This document shows, one piece after another, positions 24,001 to 35,137 of a stretch of 64,000 nucleotides of DNA (position 1 is its first letter; each line of letters opens with the position of its first letter). The DNA is from Colletes latitarsis (lineage: Eukaryota > Arthropoda > Insecta > Hymenoptera > Colletidae). Under the pieces are notes generated by a model. It was not told the origin of the DNA and searched no databases. It was given only the letters and a program-made list of their open reading frames with translations. The DNA is taken from assembly GCF_051014445.1 (NCBI RefSeq), contig NW_027488369.1:16820001-16884000 (forward strand), given 5' to 3'. The position numbers and the translations under genes are program-made.

Positions 24001-24545
24001 TGCGAAAGAACGATCCAGATGAGGGCAAATCCCAGACCTAACCGAGACATAACCGGCGTTAGCCTCTGAAATATTAATCGCAACCAGGTTCAATTGACTG
24101 TTTCGGTGTGGAACCACATTACTACGGGATCCAAACCAGAAAAAACCCAGGATCTGGCCAACAACTATGACAAAAACGCGAAAGTATGAGCCAGATGATT
24201 GCAAATACCAGAACTATCCCAGGCATAACCAGCGTTATCCTCTAAAATATTAATCGCAACAAGGTTTACTTGACTGTTTCGGTGTGGTACCACATTACTA
24301 CGTGGTCCAAGCCAGAAAAAGGCCAGGATCTGGCCAACAAGAATGCGAAAAATGCGAAAGTACGATCCAGATGAGGGCAAATACCAGACCTAACCGAGAC
24401 ATAACCGGCGTTATCCTCTAAAATATTATTCGCAACCAGGTGTAATTGACTGTTTCGGTGTGGTACCACATTACTACGTGGTCCAAGCCAGAAAAAGGCC
24501 AGGATCTGGCCAACATGAATGCGAAAAATGCGAAAGTACGCGCCA
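21052..24545 (+). repeat. Tandem pair of a 1747-bp 10-mer HOR
   Basis: Copy 1 is about 21052-22798 and copy 2 about 22799-24545. The period falls 13 bp short of 10 x 176, mostly because each copy carries the 11-bp deletion junction (near 22125 and 23872). The unit holds distinctive monomers: AATATTTATAGCAACC, GGTACCATTCCCTACG with GGCCAGTATGTGGCC, TACGAATCGGAACATGC, and GTTGTGGGCCCAC with CTAGGGGCTCC. Copies differ at a few sites, for example CCTAACCGAG versus CGAACAGAG near 21775 and 23520. Confidence 0.92.
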
Positions 24546-24708
24546 GATGAGGGCTAATCCCAGACCTAACCGAGACATTACCGGCGTTATCCACTAAAAT
24601 ATTAATCGCAACCAGGTTTAATTGACTGTTTCGGTGTGGTACCACATTACTACGTGGTCCAAGCCAGAAAAAGGCCAGGATCTGGCCAACAAGTATGCGA
24701 AAAACGCG

Positions 24709-26540
24709 AAAGTACGAACCAGATGAGGACAAATCCCAGACCTACCCGAGACATAACCGGCGCTATCCTCTAAAATATTAATCGCAACCAGTTTCATTGA
24801 CTGCTTCGGTGTGGAACCTCATTACTACGGGATCCAAAACAGAAAAAACCCAGGATCTGGCCAACAAGTATGCGACAAACGCGAAAGTATATGCCAGATG
24901 ATTGCAAATACCAGAACTAACCCAGACATAACCGGCGTTATCCCCTAAAATATTAATCGCAACCTGGTTTGATTGACTGTTTCGGTGTGGTACCGCATTA
25001 CTACGTGATCCAAACCAGAGAAAGGCCAGGATCTGGCCAACAAGTATGCGAAAAACGCGAATGTATGAGCCAGATGGGGGCAAATCCCAGACCTAACCGA
25101 GACATAACCAGCGTTATCCTCTAAAATATTAATCGCAACCAGGTTTAATTGACTGTTTCGGTGTGGTACCGCATTACTACGTGATCCAAACCAGAAAGAG
25201 GCCAGGATCTGGCCAACAAGAATGCGAAAAATGCGAAAGTACGAACCCGATGAGGGCAAATCCCAGACCAAACCGGGACATAACCGGTGTTATCCTCTAA
25301 AATATTAATCGCAACCAGGTTTAATTGACTGTTTCGGTGTGGTACCGCACAACTACGTGATCCAAACCAGAAAAAGGCCATGATCTGGCCAACAAGTATG
25401 CGAAATATGCGAAAGTATGAGCCAGATGATTGCAAATACCAGAACTATGCCTGACATAAACAGCGTTATCCTCTAAAATACGAATCAGAACATGCTTTTA
25501 ATGACTGTTTCAGTGTGGTACCACATCACTACGTGATCCAAACCAGATAAAGGCCAGGATCTGGCCAACAAGTATGCGAAAAACGCGAATGTATGAGCCA
25601 GATGGTTGCAAATACCAGAACTAACCCAGACATAACCGGCGTTATCCCCTAAAATATTAATCGCAACCTGGTTTAATTGACTGTTTCGGTGTGGTACCGC
25701 ATTACTACGTGATCCAAACCAGAGAAAGGCCAGGATCTGGCCAACAAGTATGCGAAAAACGCGAATGTATGAGCCAGATGGGGGCAAATCCCAGACCTAA
25801 CCGAGACATAACCGGCGTTATCTTCTAAAATATTAATCGCAACCAGTTTAATTGACTGTTTCCGTGTGGAACCTCATTACTACGGGATCCAAACAAGAAA
25901 AAGCCCAGGATCTGGCCAGCAAGTATGCGGAAAACGCGAATGTATGAGCCAGATGGTTGCAAATACCAGAACTAACCCAGACATAACCAGCGTTATCCTC
26001 TAAAATACTGATCGGAACCAGTTTCTATTGACTGTTTCAGTGTGGTACCATTCCCTACGTGGTCCATGCCAGCAGAAGGCCAGTATGTGGCCAACAAGTA
26101 TGCGAAAACTGCGAAAGTACGAGCCAGATGAGGACAAATCCCAGACCTACCCGAGACATAACCGGCGCTATCCTCTAAAATATTAATCGCAACCAGTTTC
26201 ATTGACTGCTTCGGTGTGGAACCTCATTACTACGGGATCCAAAACAGAAAAAACCCAGGATCTGGCCAACAAGTATGCGACAAACGCGAAAGTATATGCC
26301 AGATGATTGCAAATACCAGAACTAACCCAGACATAACCGGCGTTATCCCCTAAAATATTAATCGCAACCTGGTTTGATTGACTGTTTCGGTGTGGTACCG
26401 CATTACTACGTGATCCAAACCAGAGAAAGGCCAGGATCTGGCCAACAAGTATGCGAAAAACGCGAATGTATGAGCCAGATGGGGGCAAATCCCAGACCTA
26501 ACCGAGACATAACCAGCGTTATCCTCTAAAATATTTATCG
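24709..26540 (+). repeat. 8-mer spaced duplication (1405 bp)
   Basis: The segment at about 24709-25135 recurs at about 26114-26540, 1405 bp later (8 x 176 minus 3). Shared markers are GGCGCTATCC, CAGTTTCATTGACTGC, CCAAAACAG, GCGACAAACGCG and CCTGGTTTGATTGACTG. The intervening 25136-26113 contains a TACGAATCAGAACATGC monomer at 25479 and a GGTACCATTCCC monomer near 26045, all satellite. Confidence 0.78.
24997..25626 (+). repeat. Source or sister of the block at 31131-31760 (offset 6134 bp)
   Basis: Roughly 630 bp shared at 6134-bp spacing. Joint private variants include GTACGAACCCGATGAGG, CCAAACCGGGACATAACCGG, TACCGCACAACTACG, CTGACATAAACAGCG and CGAATCAGAACATGC. So many rare variants in the same order show common descent rather than convergence. 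Confidence 0.85.
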
Positions 26541-28577
26541 CAACCACGTTTAATTGACTGTTTCGGTGTGGTACCGTATTACTACGTGATCCAAACTGTA
26601 AAAAGGCTAGGATCAGGCCAACAAGTAAGCGAAAAATACGAATGTACGAGCGAGATGAGGGCAAATACCAGACCTAACCTAGACATAACCGGCGTTATCC
26701 TCTAAAATATTAATCGCAACCAGGTTTAATTGACTGTTTCGGTGTGGAGCCACATTGCGATGGGATCCAAACCAGAAAAAACCGAGGATCTGGCCAAGAA
26801 GTATGCGAAAAACGCGAAAGTATGAACCAGATGATTGCAAATACCAGACCTAACCGAGACATAACCGGCGTTATCTTCTAAAATATTAATCGCAACCAGT
26901 TTAATTGACTGTTTCCGTGTGGAACCTCATTACTACGGGATCCAAACAAGAAAAAGCCCAGGATCTGGCCAGCAAGTATGCGGAAAACGCGAATGTATGA
27001 GCCAGATGGTTGCAAATACCAGAACTAACCCAGACATAACCAGCGTTATCCTCTAAAATACTGATCGGAACCAGTTTCTATTGACTGTTTCAGTGTGGTA
27101 CCATTCCCTACGTGGTCCATGCCAGCAGAAGGCCAGTATGTGGCCAACAAGTATGCGAAAACTGCGAAAGTACGAGCCAGTTGTGGGCAAATACCAGACC
27201 TAACCGAGACATAACCGGCGTTATCCACTAAAATATTATCCACAACCAGGTTTAATTGACTGCTTCGGTGTGGTACCACATTACTACGTGGTCCAAGCCA
27301 GAAAATGGCCAGGATCTGGCCAACATGTATACGAAAAACGCGAAAGTACGAGCCAGATGAGGACAAATCCCAGACCTACCCGAGACATAACCGGCGTTAA
27401 CCTCTAAAATATTAATCGCAACCGGTATAATTGACTGTTTTGGTGTGGAAACTCATTACTACCGGATCCAAAACAGAAACAACCCAGGATCTGGCCAACA
27501 AGTATGCGAGAAACGCGAAAGTATGAGCCAGATGATTGCAAATACCAGAAGTAACCCAGGCATAACCAGCGTTATCCTCTAAAATACTAAGCGGAACCAG
27601 CTTTTATTGACAGTGTGGTACCACATTACGACGTGATCCAAACAAGAAAAAGCCCAGGATCTGGCCAACAAATATGCGAAAAGTGCGAAAGTACGAGGCA
27701 GTTGAGGGCAAATCCCAGACCTAACCGTGACATAACCGGCCTTAAGCTCTAAAATATTTATAGGAACCAGGTTTAATTGACTGTTTCGGTGTGGTACCGC
27801 ATTACTACGTTATCCAAACCATAAAAAGGCTAGGATCAGGCCAACATGTAAGCGAAATATGCGAAAGTACGAGCGAGATGAGGGCAAATACCAGACCTAA
27901 CCGAGACATAACCGGCGTTATCCACTAAAGTATTAATCGGAACCAGGTTTAATTGACAGTTTCAGTGTGGTACCACTTCACTATGTGGTCCACGCCAGCA
28001 GAAGGCCAGTATGTGGCCAAAAAGTATTCGAATCATGCGAAAGTACGTTCCAGATGAGGACAAATCCCAGACCCAACCGAGACATAACCGGCGTTATCCT
28101 CTAAAGTATTAATCGGAACCAGGTTTAATTGACAGTTTCAGTGTGGTACCACTTCACTATGTGGTCCACGCCAGCAGACGGCCAGTATGTGGCCAACAAG
28201 TATGCGAAAACTGCGAAAGTACGAGCCAGTTGAGGGCAAATACCAGACCTAACCGAGACATAACCGGCGTTATCCACTAAAATATTATTCACAACCAGGT
28301 TTAATTGACTGCTTCGGTGTGGTACCACATTACTACGTGGTCCAAGCCAGAAAAAGTCCAGGATCTGCCAACAAGTATGCGAAAAATGCGAAAGTACGAG
28401 CCAGATGAGGGCAAATACCATTAATAACCGAGACATTACCGGCTTTATCCTCTAAAATATTAATCGCAACCAGATTTAATTGACTGTTTCGGTGTGGTAC
28501 CGCATTACTACGTGATCCAAACCAGAAAGAGGCCAGGATCTGGCCAACATGTATGCGAAAAACGCGATTGTACGAGC

Positions 28578-29510
28578 CAGATGATTGCAAATACCAGAAT
28601 TAACCCAGACATAACCAGCGTTATCCTCTAAAATACTTATCGGAACCAGCCCCTATTGACTATTTCAGTGTGGTACCACATTATTACGTGTTCCAAACGA
28701 GAAAAGGGCCAGGGTCTGGCCAACAAGTGTGCGAAAAACGCGAAAGTATGAGCCAGATGGTTTCAAATACCAGAACTAACACAGACATAACCAGCGTTAT
28801 CCTCTAAAAGACTAATCGGAACCAGCTTTTATTGACTGTTTCAGTGTGGTACCACATTACTACGTGATGCAAACCAGAAAAAGGCCAGGATCTGGCCAAC
28901 AAGTATGCGAAAAACGCGAAAGTACGAGCCAGATGAGGACAAATCCCAGACCTACCCGAGACATAACCGGCGTTATCCTCTAAAATATTAATCGCAACCA
29001 GTTTAATTGACTATTTCGGTGTGGAACCTCATTACTACGGGATCCAAAACAGAAAAAACCCAGGATCTGGTCAACAAGTATGCGATAAACGCCAAAGTAC
29101 GAACCAGATGATTGCAAATACCAGAATTAACCCAGACATAACCAGCGTTATCCTCTAAAATACTTATCGGAACCAGCCCCTATTGACTATTTCAGTGTGG
29201 TACCACATTATTACGTGTTCCAAACGAGAAAAGGGCCAGGGTCTGGCCAACAAGTGTGCGAAAAACGCGAAAGTATGAGCCAGATGGTTTCAAATACCAG
29301 AACTAACACAGACATAACCAGCGTTATCCTCTAAAAGACTAATCGGAACCAGCTTTTATTGACTGTTTCAGTGTGGTACCACATTACTACGTGATCCAAA
29401 CCAGAAAAAGGCCAGGATCTGGCCAACAAGTATGCGAAAAACGCGAAAGTACGAGCCAGATGAGGACAAATCCCAGACCTACCCGAGACATAACCGGCGT
29501 TATCCTCTAA
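28578..29510 (+). repeat. 527-bp 3-mer tandem duplication inside block A
   Basis: Copy 1 is about 28578-29104 and copy 2 about 29105-29510 plus flank. Both contain the TACTTATCGGAACCAGCC monomer (28634 and 29161), the rare AAAAGACTAATCGG variant and GATGGTTTCAAATACC. The partner block at 31.8-35.1 kb has this set only once (34418), so the duplication arose in this copy or was lost from the other. Confidence 0.82.
28634..28809 (+). repeat. First 'tacttatcgg' monomer class (C class)
   Basis: This monomer class combines TACTTATCGGAACCAGCC, TTGACTATTTCAG, ACGTGTTCCAAACGAG, GGGCCAGGGTCTGGCC and CAAGTGTGCG. I saw it starting near 28634, 29161, 34418, 37927, 38982, 42150, 44790, 46019, 48659, 51123, 52530, 54643, 56754, 58162, 59569, 60272 and 60977. 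All spacings are whole monomer multiples within a few bases. I did not see the combination before 28.6 kb. Confidence 0.85.
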
Positions 29511-29869
29511 AGTATTAATCGGAACCAGGTTTAATTTACTGTTTCAGTGTGGTACCTCTTTACTACGTGGTCCAAGCCAGAAGAAGGCCAGGATGTGGCC
29601 AACAAGTATGCGAAAAATGCGAAAGTACGAGCCAGATGAGGGCAAATACCAGACCTAACCGAGACATAACCGGCGTTATCCTATAAAATATTAATCGCAA
29701 CCAGGTTTAATTGACTGTTTCGTTGTGGAACCACATTACTGCGGGATCCAAACCAGAAAAAACCCAGGATCTGGCCAACAAGTATGCGCAAAATGCGAAA
29801 GTACGATCCAGACGAGGGCAAATCCCAGACCTAACCGAGACATAACCGGCGTTATCCTCTAAAATATTA

Positions 29870-31125
29870 TTCGCAACCAGGTTTAATTGACTGTTACAGT
29901 GTGGTACCACATTACTACGTGATCCAAACCAGAAAAAGCCCAGGATCTGGCCAGCAAGTATGCGAAAAACGCGAATGTATGAGCCAGATGGTTGCAAATA
30001 CCAGAACTAACCCAGACATAACCAGCGTTATCCTCTAAAATACTGATCGGAACCAGTTTCTATTGACTGTTTCAGTGTGGTACCATTCCCTACGTGGTCC
30101 ATGCCAGCAGAAGGCCAGTATGTGGCCAACAAGTATGCGAAAACTGCGAAAGTACGAGCCAGTTGTGGGCAAATACCAGACCTAACCGAGACATAACCGG
30201 CGTTATCCACTAAAATATTATCCACAACCAGGTTTAATTGACTGCTGCGGTGTGGTACCACATTACTACGTGGTCCAAGCCAGAAAATGGCCAGGATCTG
30301 GCCAACAAGTATGCGAAAAATGCGAAAGTATGAGCCAGATGATTGCAAATACCAGAACTATGCCTGACATTACCAGCGTTATCCTCTAAAATACGAATCG
30401 GAACATGCTTTTAATGACTGTTTCAGTGTGGTAACACATTACTACGAGATCCAAACCAGAAAAATCCCAGGATCGGGCCAACAAGAATGCGAGAAACGCG
30501 AATGTACGAGCCACATGAGGGAAAATCCCAGACATAACCGGCGTTATCCGCTAGAATATTAATCGCAACCAGGTTTAATTGACTGTTTCGTTGTGGGCCC
30601 ACATTACTAGGGGCTCCAATCCAGAAACAACCCAGGATCTGGCCAACAAGTATGCGAAAAATGCGAAAGAACGATCCAGATGAGGGCAAATCCCAGACCT
30701 AACCGAGACATAACCGGCGTTAGCCTCTGAAATATTAATCGCAACCAGGTTCAATTGACTGTTTCGGTGTGGAACCACATTACTACGGGATCCAAACCAG
30801 AAAAAACCCAGGATCTGGCCAACAACTATGACAAAAACGCGAAAGTATGAGCCAGATGATTGCAAATACCAGAACTATCCCAGGCATAACCAGCGTTATC
30901 CTCTAAAATATTAATCGCAACAAGGTTTACTTGACTGTTTCGGTGTGGTACCACATTACTACGTGGTCCAAGCCAGAAAAAGGCCAGGATCTGGCCAACA
31001 AGAATGCGAAAAATGCGAAAGAACGATCCAGATGAGGGCAAATACCAGACCTAACCGAGACATAACCGGCGTTATCCTCTAAAATATTATTCGCAACCAG
31101 GTGTAATTGACTGTTTCGGTGTGGA
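29870..31125 (+). repeat. Partial third copy of the 1747-bp unit
   Basis: This aligns to about 21462-22717 at an 8408-bp offset and carries the same GGTACCATTCCC, TACGAATCGGAACATGC (30392), GTTGTGGGCCCAC and CTCTGAAATATT monomers. It has the 11-bp deletion junction near 30533. It is inserted between block A and the copy of the 25.0-25.6 kb segment, so the order of modules here differs from that at 21-26 kb. Confidence 0.87.
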
Positions 31126-31130
31126 ACCTC

Positions 31131-31760
31131 ATTACTACGTGATCCAAACCAGAGAAAGGCCAGGATCTGGCCAACAAGTATGCGAAAAACGCGAATGTAT
31201 GAGCCAGATGGGGGCAAATCCCAGACCTAACCGAGACATAACCAGCGTTATCCTCTAAAATATTAATCGCAACCAGGTTTAATTGACTGTTTCGGTGTGG
31301 TACCGCATTGCTACGTGATCCAAACCAGAAAGAGGCCAGGATCTGGCCAACAAGAATGCGAAAAATGCGAAAGTACGAACCCGATGAGGGCAAATCCCAG
31401 ACCAAACCGGGACATAACCGGTGTTATCCTCTAAAATATTAATCGCAACCAGGTTTAATTGACTGTTTCGGTGTGGTACCGCACAACTACGTGATCCAAA
31501 CCAGAAAAAGGCCATGATCTGGCCAACAAGTATGCGAAATATGCGAAAGTATGAGCCAGATGATTGCAAATACCAGAACTATGCCTGACATAAACAGCGT
31601 TATCCTCTAAAATACGAATCAGAACATGCTTTTAATGACTGATTCAGTGTGGTACCACATCACTACGTGATCCAAACCAGATAAAGGCCAGGATCTGGCC
31701 AACAAGTATGCGAAAAACGCGAATGTATGAGCCAGATGGTTGCAAATACCAGAACTAACC
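31131..31760 (+). repeat. Second copy of the 24997-25626 module
   Basis: It has the same rare variants as the partner 6134 bp upstream, with small changes such as ACTGATTCAGTG for ACTGTTTCAGTG near 31640 and GGTACCGCATTGC for GGTACCGCATTAC near 31305. It ends where GAACTAACCGAG replaces GAACTAACCCAG. Confidence 0.83.
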
Positions 31761-31770
31761 GAGACATAAC

Positions 31771-34700
31771 CGGCGTTATCCTCTAAAATATTAATCGCAA
31801 CCAGGTTTAATTGACTGTTTCGGTGTGGAGCCACATTGCGATGGGATCCAAACCAGAAAAAACCGAGGATCTGGCCAAGAAGTATGCGAAAAACGCGAAA
31901 GTATGAGCCAGATGATTGCAAATACCAGACCTAACCGAGACATAACCGGCGTTATCTTCTAAAATATTAATCGCAACCAGTTTAATTGACTGTTTCGGTG
32001 TGGAACCTCATTACTACGGGATCCAAACAAGAAAAAGCCCAGGATCTGGCCAACAAGTATGCGAAAAGTGCGAAAGTACGATGCAGTTGAGGGCAAATCC
32101 CAGACCTAACCGTGACATAACCGGCCTTAACCTCTAAAATATTTATAGCAACCTGGTTTAATTGACTGTTTCGGTGTGGTACCGCATTACTACGTGATCC
32201 AAACCATAAAAAGGCTAGGATCAGGCCAACAAGTAAGCGAAATATGCGAAAGTACGAGCCAGATGTGGGCAAATCCCAGACCTACCCGAGACATAACCGG
32301 CGTTATCCTCTAAAATATTAATCGCAACCAGGTTTAATTGACTGTTTCAGTGTGGTACCACATTACTACGTGATCCAAACCAGAAAAAGCCCAGGATCTG
32401 GCCAGCAAGTATGCGGAAAACGCGAATGTATGAGCCAGATGGTTGCAAATACCAGAACTAACCCAGACATAACCAGCGTTATCCTCTAAAATACTGATCG
32501 GAACCAGTTTCTATTGACTGTTTCAGTGTGGTACCATTCCCTACGTGGTCCATGCCAGCAGAAGGCCAGTATGTGGCCAACAAGTATGCGAAAACTGCGA
32601 AAGTACGAGCCAGTTGTGGGCAAATACCAGACCTAACCGAGACATAACCGGCGTTATCCACTAAAATATTATCCACAACCAGGTTTAATTGACTGCTTCG
32701 GTGTGGTCCCACATTACTACGTGGTCCAAGCCAGAAAATGGCCAGGATCTGGCCAACATGTATACGAAAAACGCGAAAGTACGAGCCAGATGAGGACAAA
32801 TCCCAGACCTACCCGAGACATAACCGGCGTTAACCTCTAAAATATTAATCGCAACCGGTATAGTTGACTGTTTTGGTGTGGAAACTCATTACTACCGGAT
32901 CCAAAACAGAAACAACCCAGGATCTGGCCAACAAGTATGCGAGATACGTGAAAGTATGAGCCAGATGATTGCAAATACCAGAAGTAACCCAGGCATAACC
33001 AGCGTTATCCTCTAAAATACTAAGCGGAACCAGCTTTTATTGACAGTGTGGTACCACATTACGACGTGATCCAAACAAGAAAAGGCCCAGGATCTGGCCA
33101 ACAAATATGCGAAAAGTGCGAAAGTACGAGGCAGTTGAGGGCAAATCTCAGACCTAACCGTGACATAACCGGCCTTAACCTCTAAAATATTTATAGGAAC
33201 CAGGTTTAATTGACTGTTTCGGTGTGGTACCGCATTACTACGTTATCCAAACCATAAAAAGGCTAGGATCAGGCCAACATGTAAGCGAAATATGCGAAAG
33301 TACGAGCGAGATGAGGGCAAATACCAGACCTAACCGAGACATAACCGGCGTTATCCACTAAAGTATTAATCGGAACCAGGTTTAATTGACAGTTTCAGTG
33401 TGGTACCACTTCACTATGTGGTCCACGCCAGCAGAAGGCCAGTATGTGGCCAAAAAGTATTCGAATCATGCGAAAGTACGTTCCAGATGAGGACAAATCC
33501 CAGACCCAACCGAGACATAACCGGCGTTATCCTCTAAAGTATTAATCGGAACCAGGTTTAATTGACAGTTTCAGTGTGGTACCACTTCACTATGTGGTCC
33601 ACGCCAGCAGACGGCCAGTATGTGGCCAACAAGTATGCGAAAACTGCGAAAGTACGAGCCAGTTGAGGGCAAATACCAGACCTAACCGAGACATAACCGG
33701 CGTTATCCACTAAAATATTATTCACAACCAGGTTTAATTGACTGCTTCGGTGTGGTACCACATTACTACGTGGTCCAAGCCAGAAAAAGTCCAGGATCTG
33801 CCAACAAGTATGCGAAAAATGCGAAAGTACGAGCCAGATGAGGGCAAATACCATTAATAACCGAGACATTACCGGCTTTATCCTCTAAAATATTAATCGC
33901 AACCAGATTTAATTGACTGTTTCGGTGTGGTACCGCATTACTACGTGATCCAAACCAGAAAGAGGCCAGGATCTGGCCAACATGTATGCGAAAAACGCGA
34001 ATGTACGAGCCAGATGATTGCAAATACCAGAACTCACCCCGACATAACCATCGCTATCCTCTAAAATACTAATCGGAACCAGCTTTTATTGACTGTATCA
34101 GTGTGGTACCACATTACTACGTGATCCAAACCAGAAAAAGGCCAGGATCTGGCCAACAAGTATGCGAAAAACGCGAAAGTACGAGCCAGATGAGGACAAA
34201 TCCCAGACCTACCCGAGACATAACCGGCGTTATCCTCTAAAATATTAATCGCAACCAGTTTAATTGACTATTTCGGTGTGGATCCTCATTACTACGGGAT
34301 CCAAAACAGAAAAAACCCAGGATCTGGTCAACAAGTATGCGATAAACGCCAAAGTACGAACCGGATGATTGCAAATACCAGAATTAACCCAGACATAACC
34401 AGCGTTATCCTCTAAAATACTTATCGGAACCAGCCCCTATTGACTATTTCAGTGTGGTACCACATTATTACGTGTTCCAAACGAGAAAAGGGCCAGGGTC
34501 TGGCCAACAAGTGTGCGAAAAACGCGAAAGTATGAGCCAGATGGTTTCAAATACCAGAACTAACACAGACATAACCAGCGTTATCCTCTAAAAGACTAAT
34601 CGGAACCAGCTTTTATTGACTGTTTCAGTGTGGTACCACATTACTACGTGATCCAAACCAGAAAAAGGCCAGGATCTGGCCAACAAGTATGCGAAAAACG

Positions 34701-35137
34701 CGAAAGTACGAGCCAGATGAGGACAAATCCCAGACCTACCCGAGACATAACCGGCGTTATCCTCTAAAGTATTAATCGGAACCAGGTTTAATTTACTGTT
34801 TCAGTGTGGTACCTCTTTACTACGTGGTCCAAGCCAGAAGAAGGCCAGGATGTGGCCAACAAGTATGCGAAAAATGCGAAAGTACGAGCCAGATGAGGGC
34901 AAATACCAGACCTAACCGAGACATAACCGGCGTTATCCTATAAAATATTAATCGCAACCAGGTTTAATTGACTGTTTCGTTGTGGAACCACATTACTGCG
35001 GGATCCAAACCAGAAAAAACCCAGGATCTGGCCAACAAGTATGCGAAAAATGCGAAAGTACGATCCAGATGAGGGCAAATCCCAGACCTAACCGAGACAT
35101 AACCGGCGTTATCCTCTAAAATATTATTCGCAAGCAG
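31771..35137 (+). repeat. Long duplicated block, copy B
   Basis: Partner of 26690-29880. It keeps two extra monomers near 32.05-32.4 kb, which resemble those at 21.17-21.55 kb, so block A (and the related junction near 25.91 kb) appears to have lost 352 bp. It has only one TACTTATCGG monomer (34418). It shares the 6-bp-shorter monomer (33034 onward), the AAAGTATTCGAATCATGCG monomer and the CCTATAAAATATT variant (34938). Confidence 0.85.

Larger units (their letters stand above)
26690..29880 (+). repeat. Long duplicated block, copy A
   Basis: This block matches about 31771-35137. The offset is 5081 bp at the left, 5433 bp from about 27.0 kb, and 5257 bp after about 29.1 kb. The first change is a two-monomer (352 bp) difference near 26.95 kb; the second corresponds to the 527-bp tandem duplication present here. 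The block has the most divergent monomers of the window, such as TTCACTATGTGGTCCACGCC with AAAAAGTATTCGAATCATGCG near 28.0 kb and a 6-bp-shorter TTTTATTGACAGTGTGG monomer at 27602. Confidence 0.85.

Noticed and set aside
27602..28200. Possible boundary to a different satellite family
   Set aside because: The monomers are divergent and shorter in places, but all landmarks remain in order and the 176-bp register resumes, so they are diverged members of the same family.
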